From Dactylonectria macrodidyma (lineage: Eukaryota > Ascomycota > Sordariomycetes > Hypocreales > Nectriaceae), in the NCBI GenBank assembly GCA_020744425.1, contig JAGMUV010000011.1, positions 806,001 to 870,000 of the forward strand: a DNA stretch of 64,000 bases, in the 5' to 3' direction. The notes under the pieces were generated by a model. It saw only the letters and a list, made by a program, of their open reading frames with translations, was not told where the DNA came from and did no database searches. Positions 49,723-61,900 of this stretch are shown here, in pieces (position 1 is the first letter of the stretch; each line of letters begins with the position of its first letter). The translations under genes and the position numbers were made by a program.

Positions 49723-50561
49723 TCAGCTTGACAGGCTCTGGATCAATGAAACGTTATCGCCCTTCAACAAAATTTGGCCTATACGAATGATTAGAAGACG
49801 TGCTGGTGTATAGGAGCCGGGATGCTGTACCTAATGATCTCCGCGTCTCCTTTTCATTGGTCTTGCTGACTTGTCGGACTTCGACGGCGTCATCGATGAC
49901 CAGGTTCATGAACTCATCGAAGCCCTGCATATCTATTAGTTATTTGGATTGTTTAACATACAAATTGGCACACTGACCCTGATGGTACCCTCAATGCGGA
50001 TAGAAAGCTGCTCGTACAGCCACACGCTCACTTTCGCATGCTATGCACGGTTAGCTGGCAGAACATGGAGAAGTGGCGGCTGAGCTTTGATGCGCCGAAA
50101 GCCCCGAGAAACACAATGACAGCCCGGCCTCCTGGCACAAAGACACGCAAGACCAAGCAAAGCGGCCTCTTGGCCGCAACCAGACTTAGCACAATCCCGC
50201 ACCTACTTGTGCAACAAGATCATAGGAGGTGCGTCTGAATTGGCAAAGATGAAGGATATAGTACGCAGCGATCTGTGACACTCGAAACGTGGATGCTTGA
50301 CGGCCGACCTCGTGCCCAAAGAGCCTGGGTGCTATATGTTCCTCGAAACCCGACGACCGAAGGCGCTGGCGCATGTGGTGTTGATTTAGGTTCGACTCAC
50401 TGATTGAAGAAGCTTGAAGATGAAGTTACTGTAGTCCGTTAGCATCTGTTACTCGCATGAGGGGAGCGAGGCATCGCGGCGCGCCTGGGCGGTGGGGAGC
50501 TGGATCCTTACATGGGAGGGAGGAGAACTCGGCGACCGCCGCCACCGCCACGACCAGTCAT
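49723..50561 (-). CDS. Small nuclear ribonucleoprotein E (SmE), five exons
   Basis: Exons 50512-50561, 50401-50428, 49978-50040, 49831-49924 and 49723-49778 join into 96 aa. SmE is one of the seven Sm proteins that ring the U1, U2, U4 and U5 snRNAs in the spliceosome. The protein starts MTGRGGGGGRRVLLPP and goes on INFIFKLLQSHAKVSVWLYEQ, LSIRIEGTIRGFDEFMNLVI and DDAVEVRQVSKTNE, then GQILLKGDNVSLIQSLSS. This covers Sm1 and Sm2 of the fold, with the conserved FDEFMNLVIDDA and GDNVSLI. All introns are GT-AG and range from about 50 to 360 bases. The gene is more than 70 percent intron, with a 28-base second exon, which hides it from simple open frame scans. It is an essential housekeeping gene inside an otherwise gene-poor stretch. 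Confidence 0.95.
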
Positions 50562-51707
50562 GTTGAATTAGGTAGCGCGAAACGGATTATGATCTTGCAA
50601 GGGGAATTCGAGACGAGCGCACGGCGGTTGAATCGTAGAGGATCAAGTGGATTGGTCGAACAACCGCGGTTCTGTTGTCGCGAGATCAAAGTGGAAGCCC
50701 TCTGCCTGGCCGAAAAATTAGCGGCGCCGGTGAAACTATTTTCCGACACTCCGCTGCAGAACTGAGTTTGGTGTCCGAGACTCATCCTACGCACTTACCA
50801 TAGTTCAGGAATCGGAGCCTGTGAAAAATTGAGTTTTAATCTCATATAGGGATCAAGCAATGAACGGGGCGTAGTTGGCTCAGGTACTGTTGAATAATGT
50901 TGAGTTATGAATGCACAAGCTCACAACCAGGCCCTCTCCAGGTGGAGAGCAGTGTCGGATGGCTTGGTGCTCAGTAAAACAGTTGCACAAGCAGCTAGAT
51001 CTGACGATTTTTTGTTCCGAGAAGGGAAAATTTCCAGTAAGCGAAGGCTGTTTTATCGAAGGGCTGGGCTATAGATAAATCTTGTGCGGATGTGGCTTCT
51101 CCAGAAGTCGTGCCAAGGGGCAATCCGTACTGTGACATGTTGCAGGATAGAGGGCAATCTGGGTCTTCGACAGCTAGACCAAGCAAGTTATGGGGTTAAG
51201 GCAACTTCAATATCCGTGAATTTCAACCTCAAATTCACCTCATGCTGGGCCATAATGGTTGATATGCTCCTAGACCTTCTGCCACTACTCGATGATGCAG
51301 TCCAGTTCTGTTTACCAAGACATTTCAACTTCAGAGCGTTGAAGGAGTGTGAGCAGGAAAATTTGACGGAAAGAGGATGTTGAAGCCCAGTCAAGCAAGC
51401 AGCACATCTAATCTCAACTGATCTACGATTAATCTGTGTAGAGAAACCAGCGTGAAGAGTTGCCACACTTCATCAACAGATGCGGTCATCATTGGCACTT
51501 TCCTAGATCTGCTAATTAGCATTTCGGAGTCTATTTAATATTTATTGGTGATCGGAGATGTTTGATCAAGAAGCTACTGTGCGCGGCTGCCCAGGCAATC
51601 TTACACCCGCGTGTCACACAGCCACAACACCATCACCGGATTGCAAATTGCAGCACACAACGCCAAAAAGACACAACGAACCTCAACAAAATGATAAAAA
51701 AGAAACT
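50562..51707. other. Intergenic, about 1.1 kb, upstream of SmE
   Basis: This is the SmE promoter and the space up to the tRNA gene. Open frames of 92-102 codons occur on both strands, without motifs. Directly after the tRNA 3' end (about 51690-51704) there are T runs on the minus strand that fit an RNA polymerase III terminator. Confidence 0.45.
51690..51704 (-). terminator. Poly-T terminator of tRNA-Arg gene
   Basis: Just beyond the tRNA 3' end the minus strand reads TTTCTTTTTT, the usual signal that stops RNA polymerase III. Confidence 0.75.
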
Positions 51708-51797
51708 CGACCACGTCAGGAGTCGAACCTGAAATCTCTAGAGTAGTTGAATCCGGTGAACCGAAATCTAGCGCCTTAGCCATTAGGCCACGCGGCC
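51708..51797 (-). tRNA. tRNA-Arg (anticodon UCG) with a 17-base intron
   Basis: Read on the minus strand from 51797, the gene gives a complete cloverleaf. The acceptor stem is GGCCGCG paired with CGTGGTC, the D arm is GCC/GGC, the anticodon stem CTAGA pairs with TCTAG, and the T arm TCAGG/CCTGA closes the loop TTCGACT. The loop reads TT-TCG-G, so the anticodon is UCG. Seventeen extra bases (TTCACCGGATTCAACTA) sit after position 37, where nuclear tRNA introns lie. The mature length without CCA is 73. The discriminator is G at 51708, and a TTTCTTTTTT terminator follows. Confidence 0.95.
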
Positions 51798-52792
51798 GAT
51801 GAGAAAGTCGATGTTATCACCATTGATGTATGTGGGGTGTGGAGTTGTGTGCCCTAGTGGAGACCGCCACATCCAACCAGGCGATTTGAATTTTCCTATT
51901 GCGGCTGCTGATTCGGTAGTGCAACTTAATGGCTCGTTGTCGTTGGGTCTGTTACTCACGGTGTCGATTTCTGATGGCGCTGATGAATCGGCCTTGGATG
52001 ACACAGAAAGGAGAAAACACCACAACCACCATAGAACTGCTTAGATCAATTGAAGCATACTTTGTCCGGAAGGATCGCGCAGGTTGCTAGTGGAGTTTAG
52101 AGTAGAAGAGACTATATTTCATATGGCGAAACAGCCGCTGCAGCTAGGATATAAAAACACCGCCCAAGATTACAATAACTGAAGACCTTCTCCTTTGTCC
52201 AAAGGAGGAATTTGATGTCCAGTCTTTTACACCCGATTACTTGTATAGTCAACCTCCCTTAGGCATATTATTTCTCCATGGGTATCTTAAGAACGTAGTG
52301 AGTGATGTAAGAACCTCTTTCTAAAGCTCTACATATTTATATGTCTCAAATAAATACGCTCTTAGCAGGTTTATCAATAGTACAAAGCATCAAGGTACTG
52401 AGGTTTTCATGAAAGTAAGTAGAAGTGTATGGAGACTCTGAATCTAAACTGTAACGCAGAGAGTGATATCAATTCTTTCGGGCAAGACTGCAATGACAAC
52501 TGCCAAGAGTGACATTGGGGGACGAGATGATGAGCATGTCCCCAACACAGAGGGTTGGAGCAATTAAATCTCGGACATCACAAATGGTGGGCCTTCACCA
52601 TGCAAAGGAAGACGCTCTCAAGTCGCACACGTAAGTCAGGTGAAACAAGAGCTGGCTCAACCAGAGTGCTTATGCTGCGCGTGTGATTTGGTGATGTGCG
52701 GTGACAGCCTCGCCTCACTCAACGCTTCCAGCCCCTCACCAAGTTAGATACACTCCGAGGTTTGGAAACTGCCACACCCTCGGAAGCGCAAA
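51798..52792. other. Intergenic, about 1 kb, no supported gene
   Basis: The space between the tRNA gene and the P450 pseudogene. It is somewhat AT-rich around 52100-52450 and has no coding frame with a recognisable motif. Confidence 0.45.
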
Positions 52793-54435
52793 AATGGGTG
52801 CCCCAACCGTACTTGCGCTCATCGTCGGGTTCGCCGCTTTGCCCGTTTATTATGCATGGCTCATCATCTCCAACTACGAAATTGCGAAGCAAACCGGCTT
52901 ACGCACCATCATAGCGCCGGGCAATCTGATGAACCCAGTTTGGATGCTTCTGGGTCCTCGGCTGGCCGCGCTTGAGAGATTGATAACCGGTGGAGAGAAC
53001 CGACTGCTGCAATACGGATGACTTTGCTTTGACTTCAAGAAAAAGGCTAGCGTGCATCTTGAGATGGGAGACGCCTTCATTATCGTCACACCTGGGAAGA
53101 ACTATCTGTCTCTGGCAGACTCGGTTGCCACCAGCCATGTTTTCGAAACCAAACGCCGTGGGGATTCCATGCAACTGCATGAGGCAGTCGAGATGCTGTC
53201 TATTTTTGGACCTAGTATCTCAACGGGAAGTCTCCAATAGATCAAAAACTCTTCACGTGGCTAACCCTAACAAATAGGCCGAGGGCATTGACTGGCAGCG
53301 CCATAGTCGCCCCACGGCCGGCAGTTTCAACGAACTTACAAACAACATGGTCTGGGCAGAGTCGCTCCGACAATCTCGTCAATTACAGGAGCATTGCCTG
53401 GCGTGTGGAGACGGAACAAATGTAATCGCCGACATCTCTTGGCAGTTTGCTCCGAAGGTCCTGATGCGGGCGAGCTTTGGCAAGGAATACGACTTCAAGT
53501 TTCCATCAGATCCTCAGGACTCTGCCGAAACGGGCCAATTTACCTCGTTGTCATCACGCAAGGGAGCAGAAGTTATGGACTACTACGAGACACTACAACT
53601 CATTCTGAAGAACTGCACCTTGTCTGCGTTCTTCGACCCCGATTATTGGAGAAATGGTGCGGTTATCAACAGATGACAAGCTGTTGACCCAAGAAGAAGT
53701 CCGGGGTAACATGTTTATTCATGCCTTTGCTATACACGACAACATAGCGCTCGGCCTAGCTTTCACCTTGGTCCTGCTGGCGGCGCACCCAGAGGGGCCC
53801 AAGATCAGATTCGAGAGGAACTGCGTGTTGTGCTACCAGTTGACCACTCCCAATAGCACTATGGGAGCTTTGGGAAGCCCAAAGGAACGTTTGAAGTACA
53901 GGTCAGATCCAGTTTCCGTTGCTAAATGTGGTGGCGAATGTCGTAAGTCTCATTTATTATTTCCGCTTTCTTACTTCCTCCCCAGTACGGGACGTTGCGA
54001 CTTCTCAATCCCATCTTTGGCGTGATGAAGAGTACCCCAAAGACGAGGCTCGCTCAATTCCCTCTGAGCGACGGTCGCATCATCACTCTCCCGCCCGACA
54101 CGCCGCTCTGCCTCAATTTGAATGGTCTCCATACACATCCAAAGCACTAGGGCTCTGATGCCGAGCAATGGCGACCATCGCGGTGGATTACAACCAATGG
54201 AAAGGGCTAAGAGCAGCTCATAGTGCCGGAGAAGGGAAAATTTATCGCTTGGTCGGACGGTATGCGAGGGTGCCCGGGGAAGAAGTCTGCCAATGTTGAG
54301 CAAGTGGCGGTCATGGCCGGGTTTTTCAGAGATCACATAGTCTCCCCGGTTCCCGAACCAGGCGAGAGCGCCGAGGCCGGGAGGAGGAGGATGGAGAAGA
54401 TTGCCAGATATGCAGTAGCTGCGCTGAATATATAG
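52793..54435 (+). pseudogene. Cytochrome P450 pseudogene
   Basis: Fragments run in normal P450 order. The N-terminal anchor (MGAPTVLALIVGFAALPVYYAW) ends at a TGA (53019) where a Trp codon would fit; the frame continues with ASVHLEMGDAFIIVTPGKNY. A likely intron donor near 53230 reads GGAAGT instead of GTAAGT. Then come EGIDWQRHSR, WAESLRQSRQ and a frameshift near 53655, after which DKLLTQEEVRGNMFIHAFAIHD shows a decayed I-helix (AGHDTT expected). The ExxR motif reads YGTLR (53986 on) with Gly for Glu. Stops follow at 54148 (TAG) and 54208 (TAA). The haem loop FIAWSDGMRGCPGKKSANVE is intact. Loss of ExxR plus several stops and shifts makes activity impossible in practice. The WS-x-GMRxCPGKK pattern suggests a secondary-metabolism-type P450. 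Confidence 0.88.
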
Positions 54436-55370
54436 ATGAAGCATCCTGAGAAGGCGAGGGTTGTCTGGACTAAAGTATAGCGAGGCTCGTTTAAACAGAC
54501 TGTTGGTTGCTTCTGGTTATGCAGTTTGGTTGTTATTTGACATCCTGTAACAACCTGAACTACTGATGCCCATATACAGTTTTGAGAATCGGTAAACACT
54601 GCCCAAAATGGTATTCTTCATAATCTACCGTCGCGGTTGAGCCTAGAAGTGTTCATACCTAACTCACATGTGTAACTATTGACGCCTAATTAAGCGTAGC
54701 AATTTTACCAGGGGTAGACTACAACTGTTCCACAAGAATGAGATTCTTTAAGCGCTTAGGTTGAAGAGAAGGTAAGAGTTTATGGAGGCTTCTCATGCTC
54801 TAAATAACGATGGTTACGCAATTGAAGTGGACTTCAACACTTCCAAGAATCCGTCATCACGATTAGACGCTCGCGTTTCTACTAATGAGCTCGATTAATT
54901 TGGTTGGTAACTACGAGTATAACACAGTATCGTGATACTCTTGTGAAAAGCGAACAATCAGCGTGGAGTATCACAACAGGTTGTCACCCAGGGCCAGCTG
55001 ATCAGCAGGTAAATCTAGTTACCACGTTGCATCCTCAACTCGCACACCTCTTGTGAGGGACAGGAAACCCCCACAGGAGTACTTCTAGTGTATATGATCA
55101 AATTTATATAGAAGTAGAAGTATCCACGACCATGAAAACTATGGATTTGACCCAAAGCCGACGCCGGTTAAGGGATTTGAACGCAGGGTAAGTAACAAGG
55201 CAACTCATATGTCAATGGTATGTAGTCATTCTCTGGATAACGATATCGGTGTGAGTTAATGTACATAGAAAATGAGCGAGTTGTTCATGACCCATGTCCA
55301 GCATGTGCCACAACAGCTGTAAGCAACCCGTGAAAACTCCTCAAAACTCCTCATCAATCATGCCGTCCCA
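54436..55370. other. Intergenic, about 0.9 kb
   Basis: AT-rich space between the P450 pseudogene and the CAP protein gene, which converge here. I see no gene in it. Confidence 0.45.
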
Positions 55371-55985
55371 TCACAACCACAGCATTACGCTTCCTACCAC
55401 CACCACGGCAACCACAGCGCCTAGTCTCGGCCTGCTTGCCACAGCCTCGCCCTCTTCCTCCTGAACCTCTTCTTTAAAAGCCCCGACGACGTTACCCCGC
55501 GGCCAGTACTCGCACACGAGGTACCAGCCACTCTGTCCGCACAACCTCCGGCCGCAGCCGACATCAGTAGTAGCCTTCCACACAAGCTGCGTGAAGTGTC
55601 CCGTCTTTTTACTAAACTTGCCGCGGCCAAAGTTGTACTCGTCGCGCTCGTCGCCCCAGGCTTCGACGCTGGCCGTGGCGTTGGCGTAGCCCATGGCTAG
55701 GTTCTCGCCGTACGGGCCGCCCGAGTGCGCGAACTCGCAGTCGTTGTCGTCTAGGTAGTCGGACGCAAAGTCCTCTAGTGTTGAATTCCACGTCAGCGCC
55801 GTCGCGTTGTGCTCGCTGCGGTAGAAGTTGGTGCTGTTGAGGATCGCCGACGTAAATGCCTTGTCTTGCTTCCACTCGGGCTCATTGGAGGGGATTGTGG
55901 CCGCCACGGTGATGGTGGTGACTACCTCTGCGGCACCAAAGCTTGCCGTAGCGAGGAGGAGAGGGAGGTATAATAGTGATATCAT
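55371..55985 (-). CDS. Secreted CAP / PR-1-like (SCP) protein, probably GPI-anchored
   Basis: A single exon of 204 aa. I start at the ATG at 55985 because it opens a clean signal peptide (MISLLYLPLLLATASFGAAE); the frame further upstream has no ATG. The CAP domain has FTSAILNSTNFYRSEHNATAL, WNSTLEDFASDYL, the metal-site segment AHSGGPYGENLAMGYA, GHFTQLVWKATTDVGCG (CAP1) and GWYLVCEYWPRGNVVGAF (CAP2). After it comes an acidic linker (KEEVQEEEGEAVASRP) and a hydrophobic C-terminus (LGAVVAVVVVGSVMLWL), which together suggest a GPI anchor or a membrane tail. CAP proteins such as yeast Pry1 bind and export sterols and fatty acids; some fungal ones act during host contact. The specific role here is open. 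Confidence 0.93.
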   Translation of the reverse strand: MISLLYLPLLLATASFGAAEVVTTITVAATIPSNEPEWKQDKAFTSAILNSTNFYRSEHNATALTWNSTLEDFASDYLDDNDCEFAHSGGPYGENLAMGYANATASVEAWGDERDEYNFGRGKFSKKTGHFTQLVWKATTDVGCGRRLCGQSGWYLVCEYWPRGNVVGAFKEEVQEEEGEAVASRPRLGAVVAVVVVGSVMLWL

Positions 55986-58900
55986 GGTGAGCTGGTGAAA
56001 CGTCGACAAGAGTCAAGCTCGGTGTTATTGAACGACAGAGGCTCTGCTGACGGGGCTCTTCCGTAATTGCAGACGCAGCTGGAACACAACTCAAGGATTT
56101 ACAATTCAATTCCCTTGTTCGATACAATCTTCTTTAGCTCAATAAACATTACATAGTAAGTCAGCCATCCTGCCCTCGACAAAGAGCAGATCCGCGCAAC
56201 AAATACAGCGCGTAGAAATGTTTCAAAGCCTGCTTTCCATGATTTTTTGGCGCCTTGATGGACGAATGACGTAGGCCGCTGACCCGGGGTACTGGATGGA
56301 GGGGCACATGGCCAAGCCCCTGTGGCCTTGGTAGTGACGAGCGCCAAAAGACTGGCCACGGGGAACAGTCACTTCAAACACTAAACCTGCGCAAGCTTTC
56401 GCGTATGTACCTGCACGCGATCTCGCGATGCCTTCTCGTCAAAGCATCCCCCCTTTGTTTCGCGGTTTGTTTGCCCGACCGTACAATGCAAGCCCTAATT
56501 AGTGGCCGGGAACCTTTAGTCGGAAACTGGCGGGGTCGCGGGGCACGGCGACCTCCACAAAGCTGCAACACAGTGTCTTGTTTTTTGTTTTTGTGCCTGG
56601 CTTTGGATGCAAGCCAAGGGCGTTTCACCTTTTGCCTTTTGATGGAGTCCGGGATGGCGTCGAATCATCCTCACTCGAGTCGAGACTGCCTTTCTGATGG
56701 GGAATGCGCGGCGAGTACCGCCGTGACGGTGGTTATGCGAGAGTCCATATCCAACAGCGCTGTCGACGATTTCAGATGCCAATCCACGCTCCCTCTCTCG
56801 AGCCAAAGCCAAGAATCCAGAGAATTCGTTCCTGATACGGAGCAATGAATTACGTATGACTCACAGCCTCTTCTGGTCCTGGTTCTGGTTCTGGAAGGCC
56901 TTCTCGTCCCACGGCTCCACCAGCGGCCAACCGCACAACACTGGATTCTCTTCGCCGGGATGTTATGCACGCCCAAATGCCACTAAAGCGCGGCATCAAG
57001 CCACGGGCTCACCCTCCGAGACCTTCTTGCGCCGCCAGGTTCTAGAATGCCCCAGCCACGTACCACCTGCTTCCAAGTTTCAGGGTCTGGGTGCTGCGGA
57101 TCATTGCTGCTTTCTTCATAACGAACAGCGAACATGGTGGCCTGTTTCTGATTCGTCTGTTGATCATCGTCGGCCAACTTGCCCGGTGCGAGCTCGGCTC
57201 GACATGAAGAAACCCCGAGACCTCCGGTTCGGACACTGTACGTAGGAGGCATCCAAGGAACTCCCAACATGATGATCCAACCCGAAAATAACGGCCTTGG
57301 ACTGACATGGTCGAATGTGAAAATTTTCAACAATTTTGAATCGAGTCGTCAGTATGTCAGTTGCTTTGCAGATCCCATCCAGACCGAGCAAAATGGCAAA
57401 CGCCACAACCACTCAAGCACAACTCAATTCTAAATCCGGCTGTAGGTAGCCACGATAGAATCGCATGGCTGCCCTGGCAGAATACGGCATTTTCCACATC
57501 TGCCTCGTCATGTCACTTCACCGGCCCCATAATCGGTTGCCACCAACCACTGCGTTCGCAATAACACGAGAAGCACACCCTGCGTGGTAAAGAGAGAGGT
57601 CCAAGTTGTTCTTCTCGCCTCCGTTGATGATCGCCAGAAACCCTTCGGACCCTGATCGGCCCGCACTAGATCTGCCCCTCGGCTTCCACATACAACACTT
57701 AACAGACAGTATGGCACACGGAGCAACAAAGGCTACACAGATGCCAAGGCAGCCTCGTAAACCAGGTTTTAGACAGTATTTGCGCCGCCACCTCGCCACC
57801 AACATCCCCATCCATTGGACTGGATCCGCTGTCATTCTGACGTTCTGGTGGAGCCCGAGGGCTTTCTGTTACTCAACGAACGTCGGCCTCATGCATCGGA
57901 CTGGAGACTTGAATCTCAAACCATTGATCCAGTTGCCGGGGCTTAGCCGTGAGATGCAAACTTCCCGACTGAGAACTCGCCCGTGTACCTTGTCCTTGCG
58001 CTGAATAATGCTCAAGTTTCATGGTCGCATCGTAGCCCTCCACCAATCGCCGGCGCTAACCAGTACGGAACGTCTTCCGCCCCCGGAAAACCCAGAGTTC
58101 TGCCCCGGAAAACCCGCCCTGGTCAAATGACACACCGAGACGGACACCTAGACATCGTCGTGGCTCCCTACCTTTCGTTCCCCTTGAAGCCAGAGGACAC
58201 ACGGGCCGAGGCTTCCCCAAGACAGTGGCCAATTGAAGGTGTTGGTTGCAGTGCAAATAGGACGCCACAGGGCCCGCCGTTCGTGGTCCAAGTCAGTCGA
58301 GGGCGTGTGCGCCTGCAGAAGTTCCACGACGTTGAGCATGTTGTCTCTCATGACTGACATGTCTCGAATAATTCGCTCGTCTTGAATCAGTCGATACCCG
58401 CAGGCAGGAACACTCAACGTTTTCCTCATGACACCTGAATGATTCTTCAATCGTTAGATCTCTCGCATTTGGATTTCTTGCATTGGATCATCTAGCGACT
58501 TCCCCTGTCGTATGTTTAACCGATGATTGCGGGAGCGACGCTGTAAGTAAGTAACACGGCTGCCGTCCAACACAGGGAGTATGCCCAAACCTCATCATTT
58601 GCATTAGTCCGCCTCTGAAGTTCTCAAGTTGACATGCCGCGCCGATACTTCGCGGCGATGGACGCTTGGAGCCATGGCCATGAATGATAGCGTTGGAGCC
58701 GTGGAGTGTTGGAGAGCCGCATTGAGTTTCTAAGCTCTGATTAATGACACGACCGATCCTCGCACGACTGCCGGCCGCGCTCAGGGAGACCCGTGATCCA
58801 ACAAGGACGTTACCCCAATGAGAAGATTGGGGTTCTGTGCCAATGAGAGGCTGCAGCGCCAGCGCACCGAGATTACGCTTTGTGGCCATGAAGCATGTTG

Positions 58901-61900
58901 CGGTCGTCAGGGGGAGCTCTCGGGTCTAAGCAAACACTGTGATAACTGGAACCCGGCTACGCGATCTGCTTTGGTACAAGTCCAGCTGAGGCATGGCTTT
59001 GTTGCCATCCCCCCACGCAAGGATGATCCATCGAGCCATTAAGGCCAATCTTAAAGGGTTGGTCAAGACACTGACGCTCCGTTCAGCCCGGCTGTTTTCC
59101 ATCCCATCTCAAATTACGACCCCGTGGCGCCGGCGAGGACCAAAAAAATCTGGGGAAGCCAGGGATGAAAGCTGGATGGTGTGTGCGCCGTCAACTCCAG
59201 GGCCAGGGGCCTGCCGAACGCAATGACTTCCCCAGATCAGGGGTCCCAGATTGCTGTGTCGATGGAGAAATGGAGTCTGGGGGATTTCAGGCTCGACCGG
59301 GGCTCGCTAGACAGAATTGGGTAGCCGAGAAGCACGGTGATTCTGGGGGGAGCCCGAGACCGAGACCACCGAAATGTACTGTGCGAGAAGGACGACCTGG
59401 CCCTAAGCCAATGAGAAATACTGTGGCTTGACGAATGGAAAAAGACAGCAAGTGGCTGCAGGAGCTAGAAGAAACTGTGTCGTAAAGGAGGGAGGGAAAA
59501 CGTGGAAACGCAGGTCTGCCTGAGCTTTGGATTCGCTGGAACAATCCCAGTTGGTCTCACACGCATAAGCGTGAGATGTCTCGGCTTGTCGCCCTTGAGG
59601 ATCAACCGGTAAGAAATTCGTCGAAACAGAGCGACCTGGACTGCGCCGGGGAGATACAAAGCTGTTCCGTCGCAGCGCGGGATGCAAATATCAGGCACCC
59701 GGAACTACTGGCTCGTACCATGCGAACGACGCGTTGTAGAATTTTGACCGCCAAGAATGGCTCCGTCATGGTGACCCAACGCTCTTCAAAAAGGCTCCGG
59801 TAATAACGAGTGTTGCTCAGTATTATTGAATGGAATGAGCGAATAAAACACTCTCAAATTGACAAGCATTCCGAGGTGGCTGCAGAACAAACTGACCGGG
59901 CCATCTAGCACATGGTGGACCATGGGGCACCTGACCTCCTCCAAAACTAGGATTCGTCGGTATGCCTCGTTTCGTCACCAGGATTTTTACTGCAACTGTC
60001 CGAACTGGGGTAGTCTTTGGTCCCCTGTGAGGTGACCGCTGCTGACAAGATACTTTGATCCAAGTAGAGAATGAGCCTGATCTCCAACACTCATCGAGGA
60101 AGCTTGCCAGGACCAACACGGAAGAGGAAATTAGAGGTCGCTGCAATTTGGAGAAGGTTGGGGAAGCCGTCGGGGAAGCTGTTTCGTCCAGCAGACACTG
60201 TACGGTGATCAGGGTTCATCCAACAAGCATCCTGCTTGTAAGTCTTTCATGATACCCCAGATGTAGAGGTGCACCGAGTCTTGAACATCGCGGGAGCCTG
60301 CATCGTTATCTGTCTTGCGTTCTTCAAGCTTGAGGCGTCTTCCTGCAAGGTAGTGGAGCAGAATCCACTTTGACAGGTGCTGGTCAGAAATGACTGTTGC
60401 GGCCCGGACTGAAAATGTTGGTTCGTAATGAACCTAGTCTGCGCCAACATGATGTTGAATATCATGAACCGTCACTTATCTCTTGCCGACATACGTCGGC
60501 CATGATGGCGTGTGGCCGAAAGTGAATAGGCCAGAGTCGAAGTGGGACTGGCGATAATATGGATCCACCGTGACGGAAGTATCGAAGCATCAGGCTGCAT
60601 CGGTGGTGCAGGTTGAGGGATCCAGGATGATGGCCCACCATGATGCTAGCTGCATCTTGGGGGCTGTGCAGCGGATAGACTTGGGCATTGGACAAGGGTT
60701 TCGACCCAATTGCGATGACGAGTATGGCCAACCAACCTGTGAAGCATGAGCGGACTGAAGCTCCAGTCAGGATTTCTGACAGCGATAGCGCGGATGACGC
60801 CCAATTGCCTATCATGAGACACCAAAAGGCATTTGTTTGTGTGACATAGCATAGGATATGCCTGCGGGTAAGGCGCACACTGTGAGTTGAGGGTTCCCTG
60901 GCGAGCTTAGGAGAATGGGAAACCTAGACAACTCTTCGTATTAACATGCCCCATCTCCAATCAGAGGGCTATGGCAGGGTACTAAAGCAACAGATTGAAA
61001 GCTTGGAGCTGAGAGCCCGGGATTTAAACGTAGTTGTGCTTATCTACGGCGTTGCGGACATGCATCTCCCCGATACTGGGTCGTCGTAACGTCACTGTCC
61101 GGCTCCGGTGTTCCTGGATCTTCGGTGAACTGGCCGGTCAAGTGAGCAGCGCGTTGTCGGCCCAGCGCCATGCAGCTCAGGGAGTGCGACACATCTGACG
61201 TTGGGAGGGGCGGCCCCTTTGGCACCGTGTCAATGGAAGGCCGAGCGAAGAACTGCGAGAGCGCCTGGAGGCTCCATCCTTTGGCTCGGCGTGGCGACGA
61301 AGTCCTGTGACTGCAGAAGGGACAAGGCTCGTGGTGTGTTGGACAGGGATCAGGTTTATGCCGTTGAAACCCCATTCGTGCTCGCCTGAAAGCCATGCTA
61401 GCCCATCCGTCTCAGGGACTGAGGGAGCGCTGGCGTTTTCTGGGCCGCGGCTCAGCGCCCATTCTTTTTCTCATCTGGCGGTGAGCGACACCAGTTGGGC
61501 AATGGGAGTCTGGGAGACGACGGCTGGCCAATCTGGGACTCGGGTCAAGTTTCAGCGAACGAAATCGGAGCGACTGAAGAGATTCCTCGCAAGCGGCTCT
61601 CTCGGGCGACTTGGAGCAGGCGCTAGCAAAGGCCAAGGGCGCCTGGGGTCGACTGGGAAGCACAGTAGCCTTGCCCCAGGACGGTTGCAGGACGGACCCA
61701 GCGAACGAGAGCGACGCTACCAAGTTGGATGCGACATGCCAGGCGCAAGATGCGATTCGTCAGGTTGTTTGGACAAGCCAAGGCTCAGTGCTCTGGCAGT
61801 CTTGCGTGCAGGTGGACCGTGGACCGTGGATGTGAGGTGGATCGGGGGGGTTTTACCCGTGGCGGCGTCGTGCTCCATGGAGGCATGGACCATGGACCAC

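Noticed and set aside
55130..55200. Possible second tRNA (TTTGAAC-like segment)
   Set aside because: The surrounding bases do not form acceptor, D or anticodon stems.
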